From contig CM030842.1 of the NCBI GenBank assembly GCA_018105865.1, positions 14,679,867-14,743,866 on the forward strand: 64,000 nucleotides of DNA, in the 5' to 3' direction. The stretch's first letter is position 1. Each line of letters opens with the position of its first letter. This document shows positions 27,501 to 42,600 of the stretch, in pieces. Below the pieces are notes generated by a model, which was not told the origin of the DNA, made no database searches, and was given only the letters and a program-made list of their open reading frames with translations. Both the position numbers and the translations under genes were made by a program. The stretch is from Metaphire vulgaris (lineage: Eukaryota; Annelida; Clitellata; Crassiclitellata; Megascolecidae).

Positions 27501-29965
27501 TCTCACGCACGTCGATTACAATTCACAGCATCTAGGCGAGCAGAAGATCAAATTCAACTCCTGGATTCGACTATACTTACGACAAAACACGATACGCGAC
27601 ACCGTAGCGGCGACCACCACGTTACCGACCTCGACGCCCGGCGTTGCACGCGCGGGGCCAAGAAGACGCTCACCTTTGATGTCTCGATGAACGATGGCAT
27701 TTTCGTGAAGGATGTGAATAGCCGTTAGGATTTCACTGGTGTATTTGCGGATCATCCCCTCGGACAATCCCATCCGACTTCCGTCGACGCAGTCCTGCCT
27801 GGAGAGGTCTGCAATGGTGCCGTTCTGACAATATTCCATAAATATGATCATTTCATCCTAAGAAAAAAAAACACAAAAAAACACTTAAACCTAAAATCTC
27901 AGTAAAAGATCACCTGGTATTTATTGTTTATACAATTTTTTCAGTGTGTGTGTGCATGTGTGTACAAACTTTCTGCTGCCTTTATGGGGTCTGGCATGCC
28001 ATCCTTGGCTTAGTGGATTCTATATTTTACCAGCCAATCATATATACCAAGGCTGAACGAAATAAGTGTGAATCAGGCCTACCTGAACTAAAACTAACCA
28101 GCATTTTCTAAACCCTACACTAAATTCAGAGCACCTACTTGCAAATAAATAATATAATAAATTAAATGAATCCACGTCTTATCTTCAGCAATAAGCCCTT
28201 ACAATTTTCGAGAAAACACTGTCTATACAATAATTTTCCAGCAAGACCATCCAGCTGAAACAAGTCTGCATAAGCCCACTTGATAACACCAAATACATCA
28301 ACTACAGATACAATGATTTTGTCACCAGCAAACGTGCTTCAAGATTCAGATATTTTCAAGCATAATAACCATTTTCATCTTTTTAAAATTTACCCGGTGG
28401 AGCTCAATGCCATAATAGTGAACCAGGCTTGGATGTGAAATGCCCTCAAAGATTTTTATCTCGTCCACCAGCGTCCTTATTGCCTGATGGTCGTTTGGCT
28501 GCAGCGGCATCTGTAGAAAGAAAACACGACTAGAAATCTCAAAAGGAATACACTTCTATGAAAATGTAATAGACAAAGCAAGACATCAAAACCCATTTCA
28601 TGAGAAAGAGAAATAACCAGAATTGCCAAAGCATTTGGCTAACATATTTAAAAGAACAAAGACAATTAAGCATACTGTTTAAAATTTAAAAACAAACCAA
28701 ACTAAATCCACACAATACAACTTACAATAATTACCAACATACGATCACCATGGGGCAAAGTGGTGTAGGGTAGGATTCTTGACACAAAACTGAAGGGTAT
28801 CGGGTTCAAATCTGACTCTACCACTGTGCAGCAACCTTAAGCAAGCTGTTCATCATTTATCACTTTATGAATGGCTTTACATGTGTTAACAACCATGTAA
28901 TAATAACTACACTTCTAGCTCACTCATTTTACAGCTAAAGCAGCATTAGCAGGAGGCAAAAAATGACTTGCAGTGCAGCGTAAACACATTTCAAAATATC
29001 ATACCTCCTTCATGGCCATAAGGACACCATTGTCTATATTAACGGCTGTGTAGACCTTTCCAAACTGCCCTTCACCTGCAAAATTTCATAAGGTTCTGAC
29101 AGACTAATGTCAGGAGAACTTATTCACAGAAGATTAACTTAACCATAATAAGTGACATGTTAAACCTCCATGTTCCTGAAGCGAGGTTTTGAATCAGTTG
29201 GCCCTATCCTTTGGAATGCTCTTGACGCCAGTATGCGTGGCTTAGCAACTCCTAATTCTACGGCCCTCTTTTTTAAACGACTTAACACTTATCTCTTTGT
29301 TGATATACAGTAATGATTTGCTGTGGGAGCGCTTCTGAGTGATTCTTCAGAAGAGGCGCTATACAAATATTTTGTTACATTACATTAAATGTGTTTATGC
29401 ATAAAATGATTAAAAAAAGTAATGTCAACAACAAATAACTCTGGTCTTCGAATGCTAATAACAGCAAAAAACATGCCGAGGCACATTTTCTAAGGTAAAG
29501 CCTCACCGATTTTAATTCCACGCTGCCACCGAAAGTTGACACCCTTGATGTTGATGCGATAATCCTCAACTGTCTTGTTTGTCACGCGGCCAATGAAATT
29601 CAGCCTACGCAGGAGGTCCAGCCGCCTCGACTCCAGATCGTGGATTTCTTTCAGGACGGCTTCAAGACGAGAAGACTTTTCACGCGAGAGGCGTCGAAAA
29701 CCCGGGCTGAGGTCGCGACCTTCAGACCCGGTCCGTTCCAAATTCACGCCTTACAAAATCAAAGATGCAGGCAAAATCGATAGGAAAATTTTGCAAGCAT
29801 AACCTTTCATTCGTCCACACAGCAGATGCCTTTTATCTCTGTTACATGACCTCTCAATTCACCCAGCATTATTTCCAGAAGATAGCTGAGGTGACACATT
29901 AATGAAGTGTTCCTTCAAGAATTGATGATGATGATGACGATGATGATGATAATGATGACAACAAC

Positions 29966-30009
<44 letters not shown>

Positions 30010-33000
30010 CAATAAAGGTGATGATTATGACAAGCCATCTGTCCCAAGGCAGGTTCAACTGGTTTCTCATTGCCCGAGGATGGGGCAAGAAAGGCGGTTT
30101 CCCAATGCCTTTCTCACAGAAAATTAGGGGGCACACAACTTGTTCAAGGTTGTTATAGAGTGACTAGGATAAGATAAGATACACCATGCTATGACTGCAT
30201 GGCACAAACCTTAAACACTGCTCCAATGCAGCTCCCATCAAGGAAAACAGTTTGACTAATTTTATGCAAGCTGACAGAAAGGCAGGAAATTATATCTGTT
30301 TACACATGTTTCAAATACTTCAAAATATTGATTAACCCCTTAACTGTGTATTTAACTGTAACTCAATGTAAAATGGACGGACATATCTGGGATCCCCAGT
30401 TAAGGGGTTAATACCAGTTTAGATTAGAAATCTTGAAAATAGGAGTAACCTTTTGTGTCATCGGGAACTGCGAATGTTATTCCATAATCATCGTCCTGAT
30501 CGAGAATAGGGTGGATACCAGCCGAAGAAACGCTTTTCTTGTTGTCTGTCAAATGCAATCACGCAAAAACTATTGCATAAGAACGTTTATTTTCACGAAA
30601 TAATATTTTTTAAAACTTCAAAGCAACTCATCTGCACAGAAATTAACGAAAAATGGCTAACAAATAACTGTCCGCATCAGTGCGGCCCGTATCCCAGCAG
30701 AAAGTCACATACAAGCGATTTCACTGGACATCAAAGCTGCTTACTGTGTGTTGGGTTGACCAGGGGAGTTGCCGGCTCACTCACACTGAGAAAAGTCGCG
30801 CTCATCTTGGAAACACTTCGGGTTGCTTCTGGCACCGACGTATGGCGCAACATCTTACCCTGCTTTATTACATCTGGACTGTTGACACGGAAGCCTGGGC
30901 ACAGAAAAGCACATGGCCATCATCACCATCATCATCACCACCGGCGCCGTCGAAACCATCATCGAATGAAATGCAAATAACCAAATATAAAAATTAAAGT
31001 AAAAACTTAAAATTCTGCTAATTAATATTGCTTTTAGTTACCCCAATACAAAAATCCAGCATCCAGTAAAACAAATGGACAGCACTTTTTACTGCTGCAT
31101 TCTTCTTCGGGTGCTCTGTCCAAAGACAGGTTCCCCTACTCCAGCAACGCCACTCCTCTCTATCTTGAGCTTTTATCTTCAGGGCTGAATAATTGTTTTT
31201 TTCCGTAGTGTCCAACATCCACTCCAGCATCGATGTCCTTGGTCGTCCTTTCTGTGCTTTCCCATTCATCTTTCCTTCTTGTACTTCTCTTAGTAGGTTT
31301 GATTCTTCTGTCAGAACATGTCCCAATCCACTTCTGTTGTCTAGTACGAACAGTGTTTATTAGGCTTTTCTTCCCTCCACCCTATGCTTTATACCAATGC
31401 ATTGAATCAATGGTCTTGACCCAAATTCACATTCAAGTCAGCCAGCTTATGATCAGATCTTTCTTCAGGACTTCCTAACTATGAGCTAAACAGCCTTATT
31501 AAGCTGACACTCTTCACATTTTCTAATTTGTTACCCCCGCCACCCCCGTCCCAGCAAGGAATTCAGAAACAGATTTATTGAAACCAAATTCAGGCTAAAG
31601 TGGGAGCTCACGCTGAAACTCGCTGGGGGTCTGAGTAGATACAGGAACTTTTTCCCCTATGATGTGGGTGATGCAATCGTTAATTTTCTTCTTCAGCTCC
31701 TAAAGAAGCAAACACGTTCAGTCAGTCAAAAAATTCTGCCAGAAGTAAACATATTCGGTAAGAAAATCAAATTTCAAAGACATAACTGATTCTAAGAGTA
31801 AACCAAGTAACAAGTTCATTGATTGCATACAGGGCACGATTTGTAGGGGGGAAGGGGAAATTTCCCCCCTGCCCAACTGCATCCCCCCTACTGCTACATC
31901 CCCCACCACCACACTTCCCCAACAACTACATCCCCAAGCTCGGCATATTCCCCTCTCCCCACTGCTCCAGGTCACAAATCACATCATGATTACATACATA
32001 CATATGTAAAGGTCATTTACTAGGCACAATTATTACAAATGTGCCTCAGTTGCCAGTTTGATTCGGTTGATTATCACGATCATCATCATACAAGTATCAT
32101 CGTGATCATAACTTTCATCATAAAGCAATTCTTCGATCTTGCAGCAGTCAGAAATGTTCAACTGCCATTTATGATTACTATAGCAATAATATTTTGCCAC
32201 AACCTTACCTCAAACTGTTCATCAGTCAGAGACACAAGGACACGCAGATCGCAAGCAACGCTGAGAAAGTCTAGTCCATGAGATGCCCATCTGCAAATGT
32301 AACAAGCTAAGCAGAGACCGATCGAAGCGATATAAGAACCCGATCACAAAAATTACAAGCATACATTATGATTTAGAACAGCGGATTTCTTGCATGGCGG
32401 TCCCTTATAAATTTTTTCTATGAGTCGCAGACCTTGTAAATTTTGAATTTTACATTAACTGTAAATAATATAAAGGCTACTTGTTTTGTCAATTAATTAT
32501 TTAAACACAAAATTGCAAATCTTAGTCATCAAATTTTAAATTCAAATGGAATCAGCACTCTTAGAACAACCAATGTGTTTTGTGTTGGTGAGATATCATG
32601 AGAAAGTAATCCCTTTACAGTCCCCTGAAACTGTTTGGCAGTTCACTATGGGACCTTGGACCCCAGTTTGAGAACCATTGGATTAGAAGGATCGATACTC
32701 AAAACAGTTTTATCATAAAATTCAAGAGCAAAACACAGAAAAAACCGGTCAGAATCAGGAAATCAAAAGAGCAGCCATGTTAAAAAAAACACAAATGTTC
32801 ACTCACAAAGAAACTTATCAAGTCTTGGCTGGATGAGATAAAACAATTTGCCAAGATATTATAATGACTGAGAGTTCATGCTATCTGAATCTGTGTCAAT
32901 GGTGTTGTACCATAATAAAAATAATCATCTTTCATGTCAAAATACTAAATATTATGAAGCCTGATCCCACATGCATAACTTCATGCAATGGACTGGAAAG

Positions 33001-36000
33001 ACAATGGAAATGGCGATCCGAATGACAGACAACAGAAAACAGTGGAACAATCTCATTCATGATGCAGTCTACCCTCGTAGCGAGGATGGCTGAAGACAAG
33101 ACAAGACAAGATCCCACATGCTCAACCCTAAATAATGCAAAACATTAATTTGTAAACTATTTTAAAAATTATGCACCTCGGCCTTCGTCCGCGCCCTCGC
33201 TCGCACTTTTCCATCACGAATTTCATCCACTGTTGTGCGAACTTGACAAGAGCTTTGGAAAGTCGACAGCGCATTTCGCCGGACACAAGCCTTGTAACTT
33301 CTTTATGATACTGAAAGCAATTTACAGCCTTAGAGCAACAGTCTAGATGTAGCAACATGTTAAGTACAAAAGTCCATGTAAATAGCCTTGAAAATCACCT
33401 ACAAAAGTAGGTTCATGCGTTTCTGTTGTATACTGAATAAAATGGTCATAACCAGTGGCATAGCAAAAAGGATGAACCGCCCCATGCAGCACTTGCTCTA
33501 GGTGCAGCATTTTCCGGACGGGTATTTTTCCATGCATGTACTAACATACGCGGTGATCTTGGGACTTAAATGTGCAATGACATTTTTTTGCTTGTCAAGA
33601 CAGTTGGGAAGTTGAATGAAGGTAAAAGCATTGTGTCAGCAGGGGCTGCGTTTTCATGTTTGACCATTTTTTTGCTTGCCGAGATTTTTTCGGAAGTTCT
33701 GTCGTGTTTTTTTTCGCCGCGAAAAGGCGGCACTTTTTGTTTCGCCCCAGGAGGCACTTTGCCACGCTACACCACTGGTTATAACTAAGACAAACCATTA
33801 ATATCAAGCAGAAATATTCTGCTATATTATATTCATCTAAACTGAACATATACCTCCATTTGCTGCCTCTAAACGTAAAACAGTCATCATAGCTAGAATG
33901 GTACTTACTTCAAAGCCAAAGTTGTAGCACTGGTGAAGAGTCTCACAGAAGAGCTTCTGCATAGCGTCCTTCTCCAGCTCACCCATCTCTGCCAGATCCG
34001 CCGGACTCAGCCTGTCGTCCACCTGATTGATTGCCTTCGCTACCCTCTTGCGCAGATCCAAGGCGGAATTCTGGAAGAAATGTCGACAGACCGCAAAAGT
34101 AACCGGTCTAGTCTCACAGAAGACAGAATTATTCGTCGAACAAAATCTGACTCTAAAATAATAATGCAATATTCATTAGAAATCATCATTTAGCATCTCT
34201 TCTATTTTAAAATAAACAGATTTATTGAAATGAATGGTCTGACTCTTCAAAAACAGCCCATAAACTATCACCGGGACAAAATCTGATAAACTCAGTCAGG
34301 TCAGGTCTCGAAATCCAGCTGTGTCCAGCTATTGAATAATATCTCTCCAAAGTTCTCTGTCCTTTGCTAAAAGTCATTAGTCTTCCAAATTGAGGTTCAT
34401 CATCATTTCCAAACCGCATCTCTTCTTTTATTTTAGATCTTCTTCCCCTCTGGTTTGTAAAAATAAAAATTTCTTCCATTCTGAGTATGAGTCCATTTCA
34501 TTCTTCGTTTTCTGAATGAATGGTCATTTGTTATATGTTCTTTGTAAACAATCCCATAATTCTTCACCATTTATTTTCTGTTGCTACTACATTTTTCTTT
34601 TTCTCAAATTCTTTTTAATGGTCCAAGATTCACATCCATAAATTAGTATTGGTATTACACAAGTAAACTTAATTTTGTTTTCATAAACTAAACTAAATCT
34701 AATCCAATCCTAAACTTCTATAGCACCACTTCATAATGCACAGAAGCATCAACCGATGGCATGCCGAATCAAAATCATTCAAGACCCAGGGTATATGGCC
34801 AGACAACCAGGGAGACAGTCTACGATGGATAAACCAGGTAAAAAAGATGAGGTTTTATCTTGTTCTAAAAATTGGTAGTGAATTTTTAGTGCACACAAGT
34901 TGAGGCACTGAGTTGCAAAGTTTGGGGGCACAATGGTCTCAAGGGCAAAGAACCAACTTGCCTTCAGCTCCATCATTGAATCAGCTATGTGTTTGTGGCA
35001 GGATTTTTGATCATTAATCAGCTTTATGGAATTTCTCAGAAGGTTCTGGAATGCTCTTCTACGGTCCAACAGCTGGCCAGAATGAATTACGACAAACAGA
35101 AGACCGTCAACCTTCAAATCAAATAAATACCAATGCACGTTTTAATATATAAAAAATTGCAGGCACTCATTTAAAACTCTTCATCAAATTTCAAACGTAA
35201 ATTATAAAATTATTAGCTAAGGAATGTAGTTGGTTATTATAGTAAATGAGCAGTGAATTAAGAAAATCGACAAACCTATTTTTTAAATCAAAACTCCAAC
35301 TTCAAGGTTTGTATTCCTACAGTAAAGAACTGTTAATATGATCCATAACTTTCAATTCAATCCTCTTTGTTGAATCCAAGCAGCTCCTGGTGCTAATTTT
35401 ATAATGAAATGACCCTGATAGCACAGCCATCAGTCGCCAAAGCACCCATATTGGCCTGTCACTTGATAAAAAAAGCTAAAAACTAAAAAAACTACTAAAA
35501 AAACTAAAAGTGCCTGAAATTTTTCCAAAAAAATTAGCAGAGGCAGAAAAAAATAAGATAATGCATCTCAAGCTCCGGTCTTGGGTTGAGAAAAAAATGG
35601 GCACACTTAGGCGTTGGCCTTGGATGTCCCTGTCCTCTCCCTGGTCATCATAGTCCTGGCCTTCAGACACTGGTTTAGGTGTTGATCCAGGTCGAGCAGT
35701 GTTTATTCTAGGCCTGTTTTTTTTTGGGAGGGGAATTCCTCCCCCAAATTTTTAAAATTCCCCCAAAAAATTTGTATATGTTGGCTTGGGGGATGGAAAT
35801 TTCCCCCACCAAAAGCATGGAGAGACAAATCTTGTCCCCCCCGAAACATTTCAAACTCCCCCCCCCAATGTCAAGGTGGCTAGAATAAACACTGCAGGTC
35901 AAGACCCTAACAGATCTGCAAAATATCAGCAAATCACAAAGTAAACTCCAGAACAACTTGCCTCAATGTGGACAAGAGCAATGGTAGTTTCAGCTGTTAA

Positions 36001-39000
36001 CTCGACCGTGACTTCATTTCCCTTCCACTGTGGACAGTAGTTGTCGCCACCGCCGCTGCCGTCGCCCGTCTGTTCGCAGTTGACAAGCAGCAGGTAACCG
36101 TCCACCTCTGGATCGGTATTCGTGAAATGTCCTCGCGACCGCAGGTGACGTTAAGCAGCTGCAGAATCCGGTTCTCACTGGATGCAATTGCCTCTGGGAT
36201 GAACATGCGGTAATTAGTTCCATGTGGAGGTTTCACCTGGAAGAGAAGGCATTCAGTAATATTAGATGTTTCACATGGAATATAAGACAGAAGCCGTAAC
36301 AAAATGAGTTACTCTTTTAAATTGATGATCATCAATAGATTGTACAGGCCTGTAGCTTATTTATGATGGCTGTATATTTAACCTTTAAAAAACTACTAAG
36401 TTCATGTGTGTATATATAAAGTTAGAGGAAGAAAGCTTATTTATGATGGCTGTATATTTAACCTTTAAAAGAGAGCTAGAAGAAGAATGATGATGATATA
36501 TAAAAAAAAGTTAGAGGAAGAAAAATTCATGCTGTCAATGGCAAGATGCTGGTCTATTCGCTGATAAATTTGCAAAATAATGAACCTCTAAGATTATTAT
36601 TATAAAAAGTGCAAAATAATAATTATTATTATTATTCCACTACGAATCTGGTTAGGCATTAAACAATTTCAAATCCATCAGCTGTCATTCTAATGTACAG
36701 ATGAATAACATCTTGAACAAAATCTTGAACAAGCATGGTCAAAGACACATACAGTTGAATGTTAAAACAAGAATAAGCAGAATGAAACTGCGCAGTCGTA
36801 CTTGCGTATGAAGCGTTTCCTGAAGAGCCGCGAAAAGATCTGTCAGGGGCACCTCAATGCTAAATTCTGCGGCCACTTCAAGATCCTGTAAAAAAAACAC
36901 AGGTTACCAGAGACAACAAAATTCAAACTGAATAGTCATCAGTTGTTCATTTACACAAACAATTGACAAAATATGAAAACAAACTTTACAGTCTACCTTG
37001 GCAAAGGAGCTTGTCAGTTAATGACTTAAGCAGCAATTCCAGGCCTTGTCTCAGCGCTAATGATTTTATAATCTGATGCAGTTATTGCTAAAAATTTCCA
37101 CCGGTGAATATTGGGTATTAATAAAAAAATTGAGCCCCAGCTGATTATTAGAGAGGCACAATATCCTACTCAGATAAATCTCACCAAACGTGCAAGCATC
37201 TTATAAATTCATGACATCATCAAAAGTGCATGGCAAAACTGCACTCTAAGCTGCTTTTGATAGCAAAGTTACACAGGCACAATTAGGAGAAATGATCCAT
37301 GTATATAGCCTGATAAACAAATAAAGATCAATATTATTTCATCCTCATCAAATACAGTAGAACTGTCATAACATCATAACAGTAGAACTGTTATAATGTA
37401 CTTAGTGGCTCTGTAAAAATTTAGTACGCTAAATCCGAGGTTGTATCCAATACTATCCAATACGGTAGTACATCACACGGGACCGTACACAGTACGCACT
37501 TTGTAACCGAGTATGCATTACAACCGAGTCCATTATAATGTTCTACTTTGAGTATTGAAGCTTCTTCTGTCTAGACTAGAGCAAAACTGTTAGTTGATTA
37601 TTGAGAAATAGCAACAGAATGTGTTGCTCGCTACTCACTTTCCTGAGCATCTTTGCAAATCCGAGCCTTTGATGAGCGCTCTCGTGCTTCGTGGAAGTTC
37701 TCTTTAAACTTACGACAAGTCTTTGTGATATCTTGCCTGATGGAAAGCATAGGACAAAGTAAACTGCACAGCTATACATGTATAAGAGTCAAACCATTAA
37801 AGAGAACATCAAAACAACTGTCAGATCTCTACACATTAATAACACATGTTAACTTTATAGAATGGATTAAATAGTTTAAATATCAGATTTCAGAAATCAT
37901 AAATCTGCAATATTTCACTAAATATTTCAACAATGAATGCACACTACTTCTAAGAATCACTAACTGCACATATTGTTTATTCATATAAAACAGTAATAAT
38001 TATTGATTAAATATTTAAAAAACACTTACTAGTACTACACCAACACAAAATTTTGAAAGCATGTCAAAAGATATAATCCTTTATATAGCTTCACCTTATT
38101 TATAACTTCATCCGACATCAAATAAACAAGATTTACTTCAAACGGTGATTCCGACGGGGTATCAACTCAGGCGAATACATCGAAAACGAAGGAGTCCTTT
38201 CAAGTCCGGGTTCGGGAGAAACTTCGGCCGCTTGTATGTCATACAGTTGGTTGACACAGTCATCAATTCCAGTTTCAAGGAAGTCCGATATAGATCGCAA
38301 AAGGCTGCTGGCCATGACGCTAGAAAACAACAGAGAACAATGGAAGAAAGTGATCCAAATATATAAGTTTCTGTCCACCAAGAATAAATAAAATTGTATA
38401 ATTTGCATATAATCTGCATATTTACACATAATTTGCATATTCATAAATGAAATGAATATGGATTCCAGATTAATATTCACCCTGTCTCAAGAATTCACGT
38501 TACATATGCATATGGGTCATACACAAGTTACTTTCATGGAGGAAATCTGAAATGCTGCTTGGCAAATAGCTTGAATTTGGTTTCTAACAGGAAACTAATT
38601 GTCTTGCTGTCCGTGAGACAGCAAAATGATTTAATTCAATGTTCACAAAAACACTTATGACTTTAAAGACAGCGGCCACATACTAACCAAAACCTCTTTG
38701 CCGCATTGGCCTCACCGCCACGTACGTGCGGACAGACTTTCTTCGTAAAGTTCCATTCCTCTTCGAGGAAATTCTTCAGTCGTTTGGACATCTCTGGCAA
38801 CTGCTGCAAACTGTTCATCCACGACTGGATGTAGTTAAAGTAAACCTAGCAATTCACAATAATAATAATAATAATAATAAATGACAAGCACACTGATGAC
38901 TACCCATCAACACTTAGAACCATGCTGGTTTAGTTGGTTGCAAAGCACCATTGGACTCACCTCAAGCATCTGTTGCAAAGTGTCCTCGTACGGATCCAAG

Positions 39001-39290
39001 CTCGACTCAAAATCAAGCCCTGCGGCAACTGGGCTGACCAAATGGAGGTAATACTGTTTGATGATCACGGCTGCATTGAGGATTTCCTTGCATTCAAAGA
39101 TCAGCTGCAATCGCCATCAACAACAACAACAACAGCATTCCATAACACATAATACAATTAAAGCTAAAGTCTCACTACTTTATCGTGCAACTCCAATGCC
39201 AGGAGTGCCTCTGAGCAAATGGTTACACCAGTGGTTTTCACACAGGCTTACTTAGTCTCCTCCTAAACCACTTAAAATCACATTATCATC

Positions 39291-39339
<49 letters not shown>

Positions 39340-39587
39340 TATTATTATCATTATTAGAAATATAGTAGGCGCTATATAAATGCTACATTACATTACAGAT
39401 GCAATCACATGCTCCTTTGATGATAATAAATATACTCATAAAGTCAGATCATAGTGTCAATTGTAGGTACAAGCGCCTGCATTCTGCATCATATGAAGAT
39501 GCAAAGTGAACAGTGCACAGTTGGTTTTGCACAGCGCATTCCCAAACATTCTGACTAATGGAGAGTTAAAAATTGAACACAGAAACA

Positions 39588-39646
<59 letters not shown>

Positions 39647-42600
39647 ATGATATATATATCAATGACCAAGGCTGCACAATGGTTTTCTTCTGCAATAGTA
39701 AAAATATAATGTTATCTGGATTTACAGCGTGAACGCAAGCGTATAATGAATCATAAAAACAATTATATATATATTTTTAGACATGCCAGATGAGATATAT
39801 AGTCACACAGCCGAATTTTAACAGTTGGCATAACCTCTAGATTAAAAAAACTCCATCCCTAATTTCCAAATTCAAAATAAAAAAATACCGATCGAAGGCT
39901 GAGATGAGATGGTTCAGTCTCTGGTCTTTGCTCCAAGCGAAGCTTCAGGCATTCGTGAAGAATGTCGAGTAATATGTGAACGAGAAACAGAAACGTAGGC
40001 TTAAAAGATGGAAGATTCATCTCATTGAACTGAACACTACAAGCTCCGTGGGCATAAAGCAGTTGTATCTCTTCAGGAGAAAACTGACTTGATATTGCCT
40101 TCAATCAATAAATAAATAAATCAATCAATCAATCAATCAACACTGCTTACTGAGTCATTCATCATCACCAAAATACAAATGAACAAGATAAAAATCAAAT
40201 TTTTACCAAAATGTCAGAAGATTGGGCTGTCAATTTTTCTTCAAAAGCTGCCCGGGTACGGGTCAAATTTTTGTACGGGTACCCGTAATTAGCAAAATCT
40301 CCATCAAGACCTCTTATCTCTACACCCAACTAAATAACCACATATCTTTTCTGGTCACTGTAACTAATGATCCTCTCAGCAACCTGAGTGTGTGACATAA
40401 ATTCACATTTATATGATGTCCCACTCCCCTCCTATCATTAATTGCAGGGACCCTGGGAGGAGCATGCAATGGCAGCCATGTTTCCACGGGTACTGTTCCC
40501 AATTTTACTGTCTGGGTAACAGGACACCAACAGGTACCCAGGTGCCCATAGACACCCCAGAAGACAAGTAGACAAGAAGACAAGGAATATCAGAAGACAA
40601 GCAGATTATTACAAATTCAAATTCTATTTCTAATAAACAATAAGGTGGCAAATCCTTTAAAGGAAATCATGAAGCAATAATGGCAATTTCGATAGCATGG
40701 CAAACTTGTCAGACTTTGGGTTAGATAAAACTATGGGCTTTGAAATGGAAAATTTTTTGCAAAAAAGCCACATGACTTCAATGGCTTGGAATTTGAGATA
40801 AAGTTTTTTCTAACAAAAAATCTGGGTCTTTATTAGCATTCAAATTCTGCACAATCAAATGCAGTGCATAGATGTGATATAATTAGCAATAGTCAAAAGA
40901 GCACTCTTAGTGTACAGACCTGAAATGTACCAGATAACATTTCAAATTTGAATAATAACAAAACATATCTTATTCTGCCACATAAATACATCGACAATAC
41001 ATGTTAGTAGGCAAATTTCAAGTCGAGGCATCAAGATTAACAAATAATAATGAAAACTGTAATTGAAACCCTACAAGGTCAAAAGCATGTATGCTTTTGA
41101 CCTTTTTGACCTTTTGACCAGTCTTCAGAAAACCTATCATGCCTTTTCTAAAAGATTTTTTTCAAAGTTCTACATAACGGCCTCATTTGCTTTCCATTAG
41201 TTTTTGTGTGGTCACTTAAATATGAAGTCAAAATTCAAGAACTGTTATTTAAATGAATACAAGTAATGGACACAAAACACAAATTGAAGCAGAAACGGTT
41301 GCAAAATCAAAATATCGATAGCATAGCATTAATACAGGCAGCAGCATGCAGAGGGGGCGGTAGCCCCGGGGGCTGACCAGATAGGGACGCCAAAATTGAC
41401 TCAACTACCTTTTTTTATCTGGCTCCGGGCATCCACTGCTCTGCACGCCACTGGATACGGAATATCCTGTTTGAAACTTACCAGCGGCGGTACACTATGT
41501 TCAGACGTTTCTTTTGGCATCGAAAGAACCAGCCTCGTCCGCTGCAACGTCGAATTCAGCAGCTCTTTGAGTCGTAGCCGCAATTTCTTCAAGCCGGTCT
41601 TCTTAAGCGTCCTGTCGATGTGCTGGCGATAAACCGACGTGAGGGTGAGATTTTCGGCGCCGTTTCCTGTCGACGAAACCGACGACTTGGAACCATGGGC
41701 ATCCGAGTTGCCGTGAATCTCTCTTTGAGTTTCACGATTATAACCTATCTCTGTGGCGTGATCTTCAAAGCAGACGCGCTTTTTCGCTGAACTTACAGAC
41801 GATTCACACGGATCGGGCTGTATTCTTTCCTCTTCATCGTCGCCTTCATCCTCATCATCGCTGTCACCTTCTTCCTCTTCATCACCACCTTCTTCTTCTT
41901 CGCCATCAACAGGCATCTGCACGCTCTGAACCATTCGCTCGAGAGACTTGAGGTCAATACAGCTCCACGGCGTGCCTTTGGTTGACTCGATGGAGATGAT
42001 CTTCGCAACCGAAAGCAACTTTCTGGCAATATCAATGGTGATGTTCTGCCACAGGCACAGAGTTCCCAGATGGCACTGGAATTCGGGTGTGGTGTACATC
42101 GCGTGTTCCCGGGCAAGAGCTTTCTGAGTCGGATAGAGCGACTCGGCGCGCTCCAGCTGTCGCAGAAGCAGGGTGATTTCTCTGAGGGCAGTTTCCTGAG
42201 CCGAAACTGATTCGTACAAGCAGGTGCCGTATCTCGAACACGACATAAGGCACCACCTCTGCATCTCTTCGGTGTAGCCGGATCTGAAGCCGTTGAGAAC
42301 GTCGGCCGGCGGCAAAGCGACTCGAAATTCAAGTATGCGCAGGAGAGTTTCGCCGACGCCCTGACGTGCGGCACACAACTCCAAGTCGTGGTCTTCGACC
42401 GAGCGACCGTTGAAGCGAGCTTGGAGCTCCAGCCAGATCATGTCGCTCAAGTTGCTCCGCCACATCTCCTGCTCGCTGCTCAACTGTCGCAGGTACCTGT
42501 CCGAGATGTCCTTCTCCTTTCGAGGCACGTTCCCCAAGCTTATCAGCATCGTGAACGTTCCTGTGGAATTCAAATCGATCTTTGGGAATGTTCAGATTGG

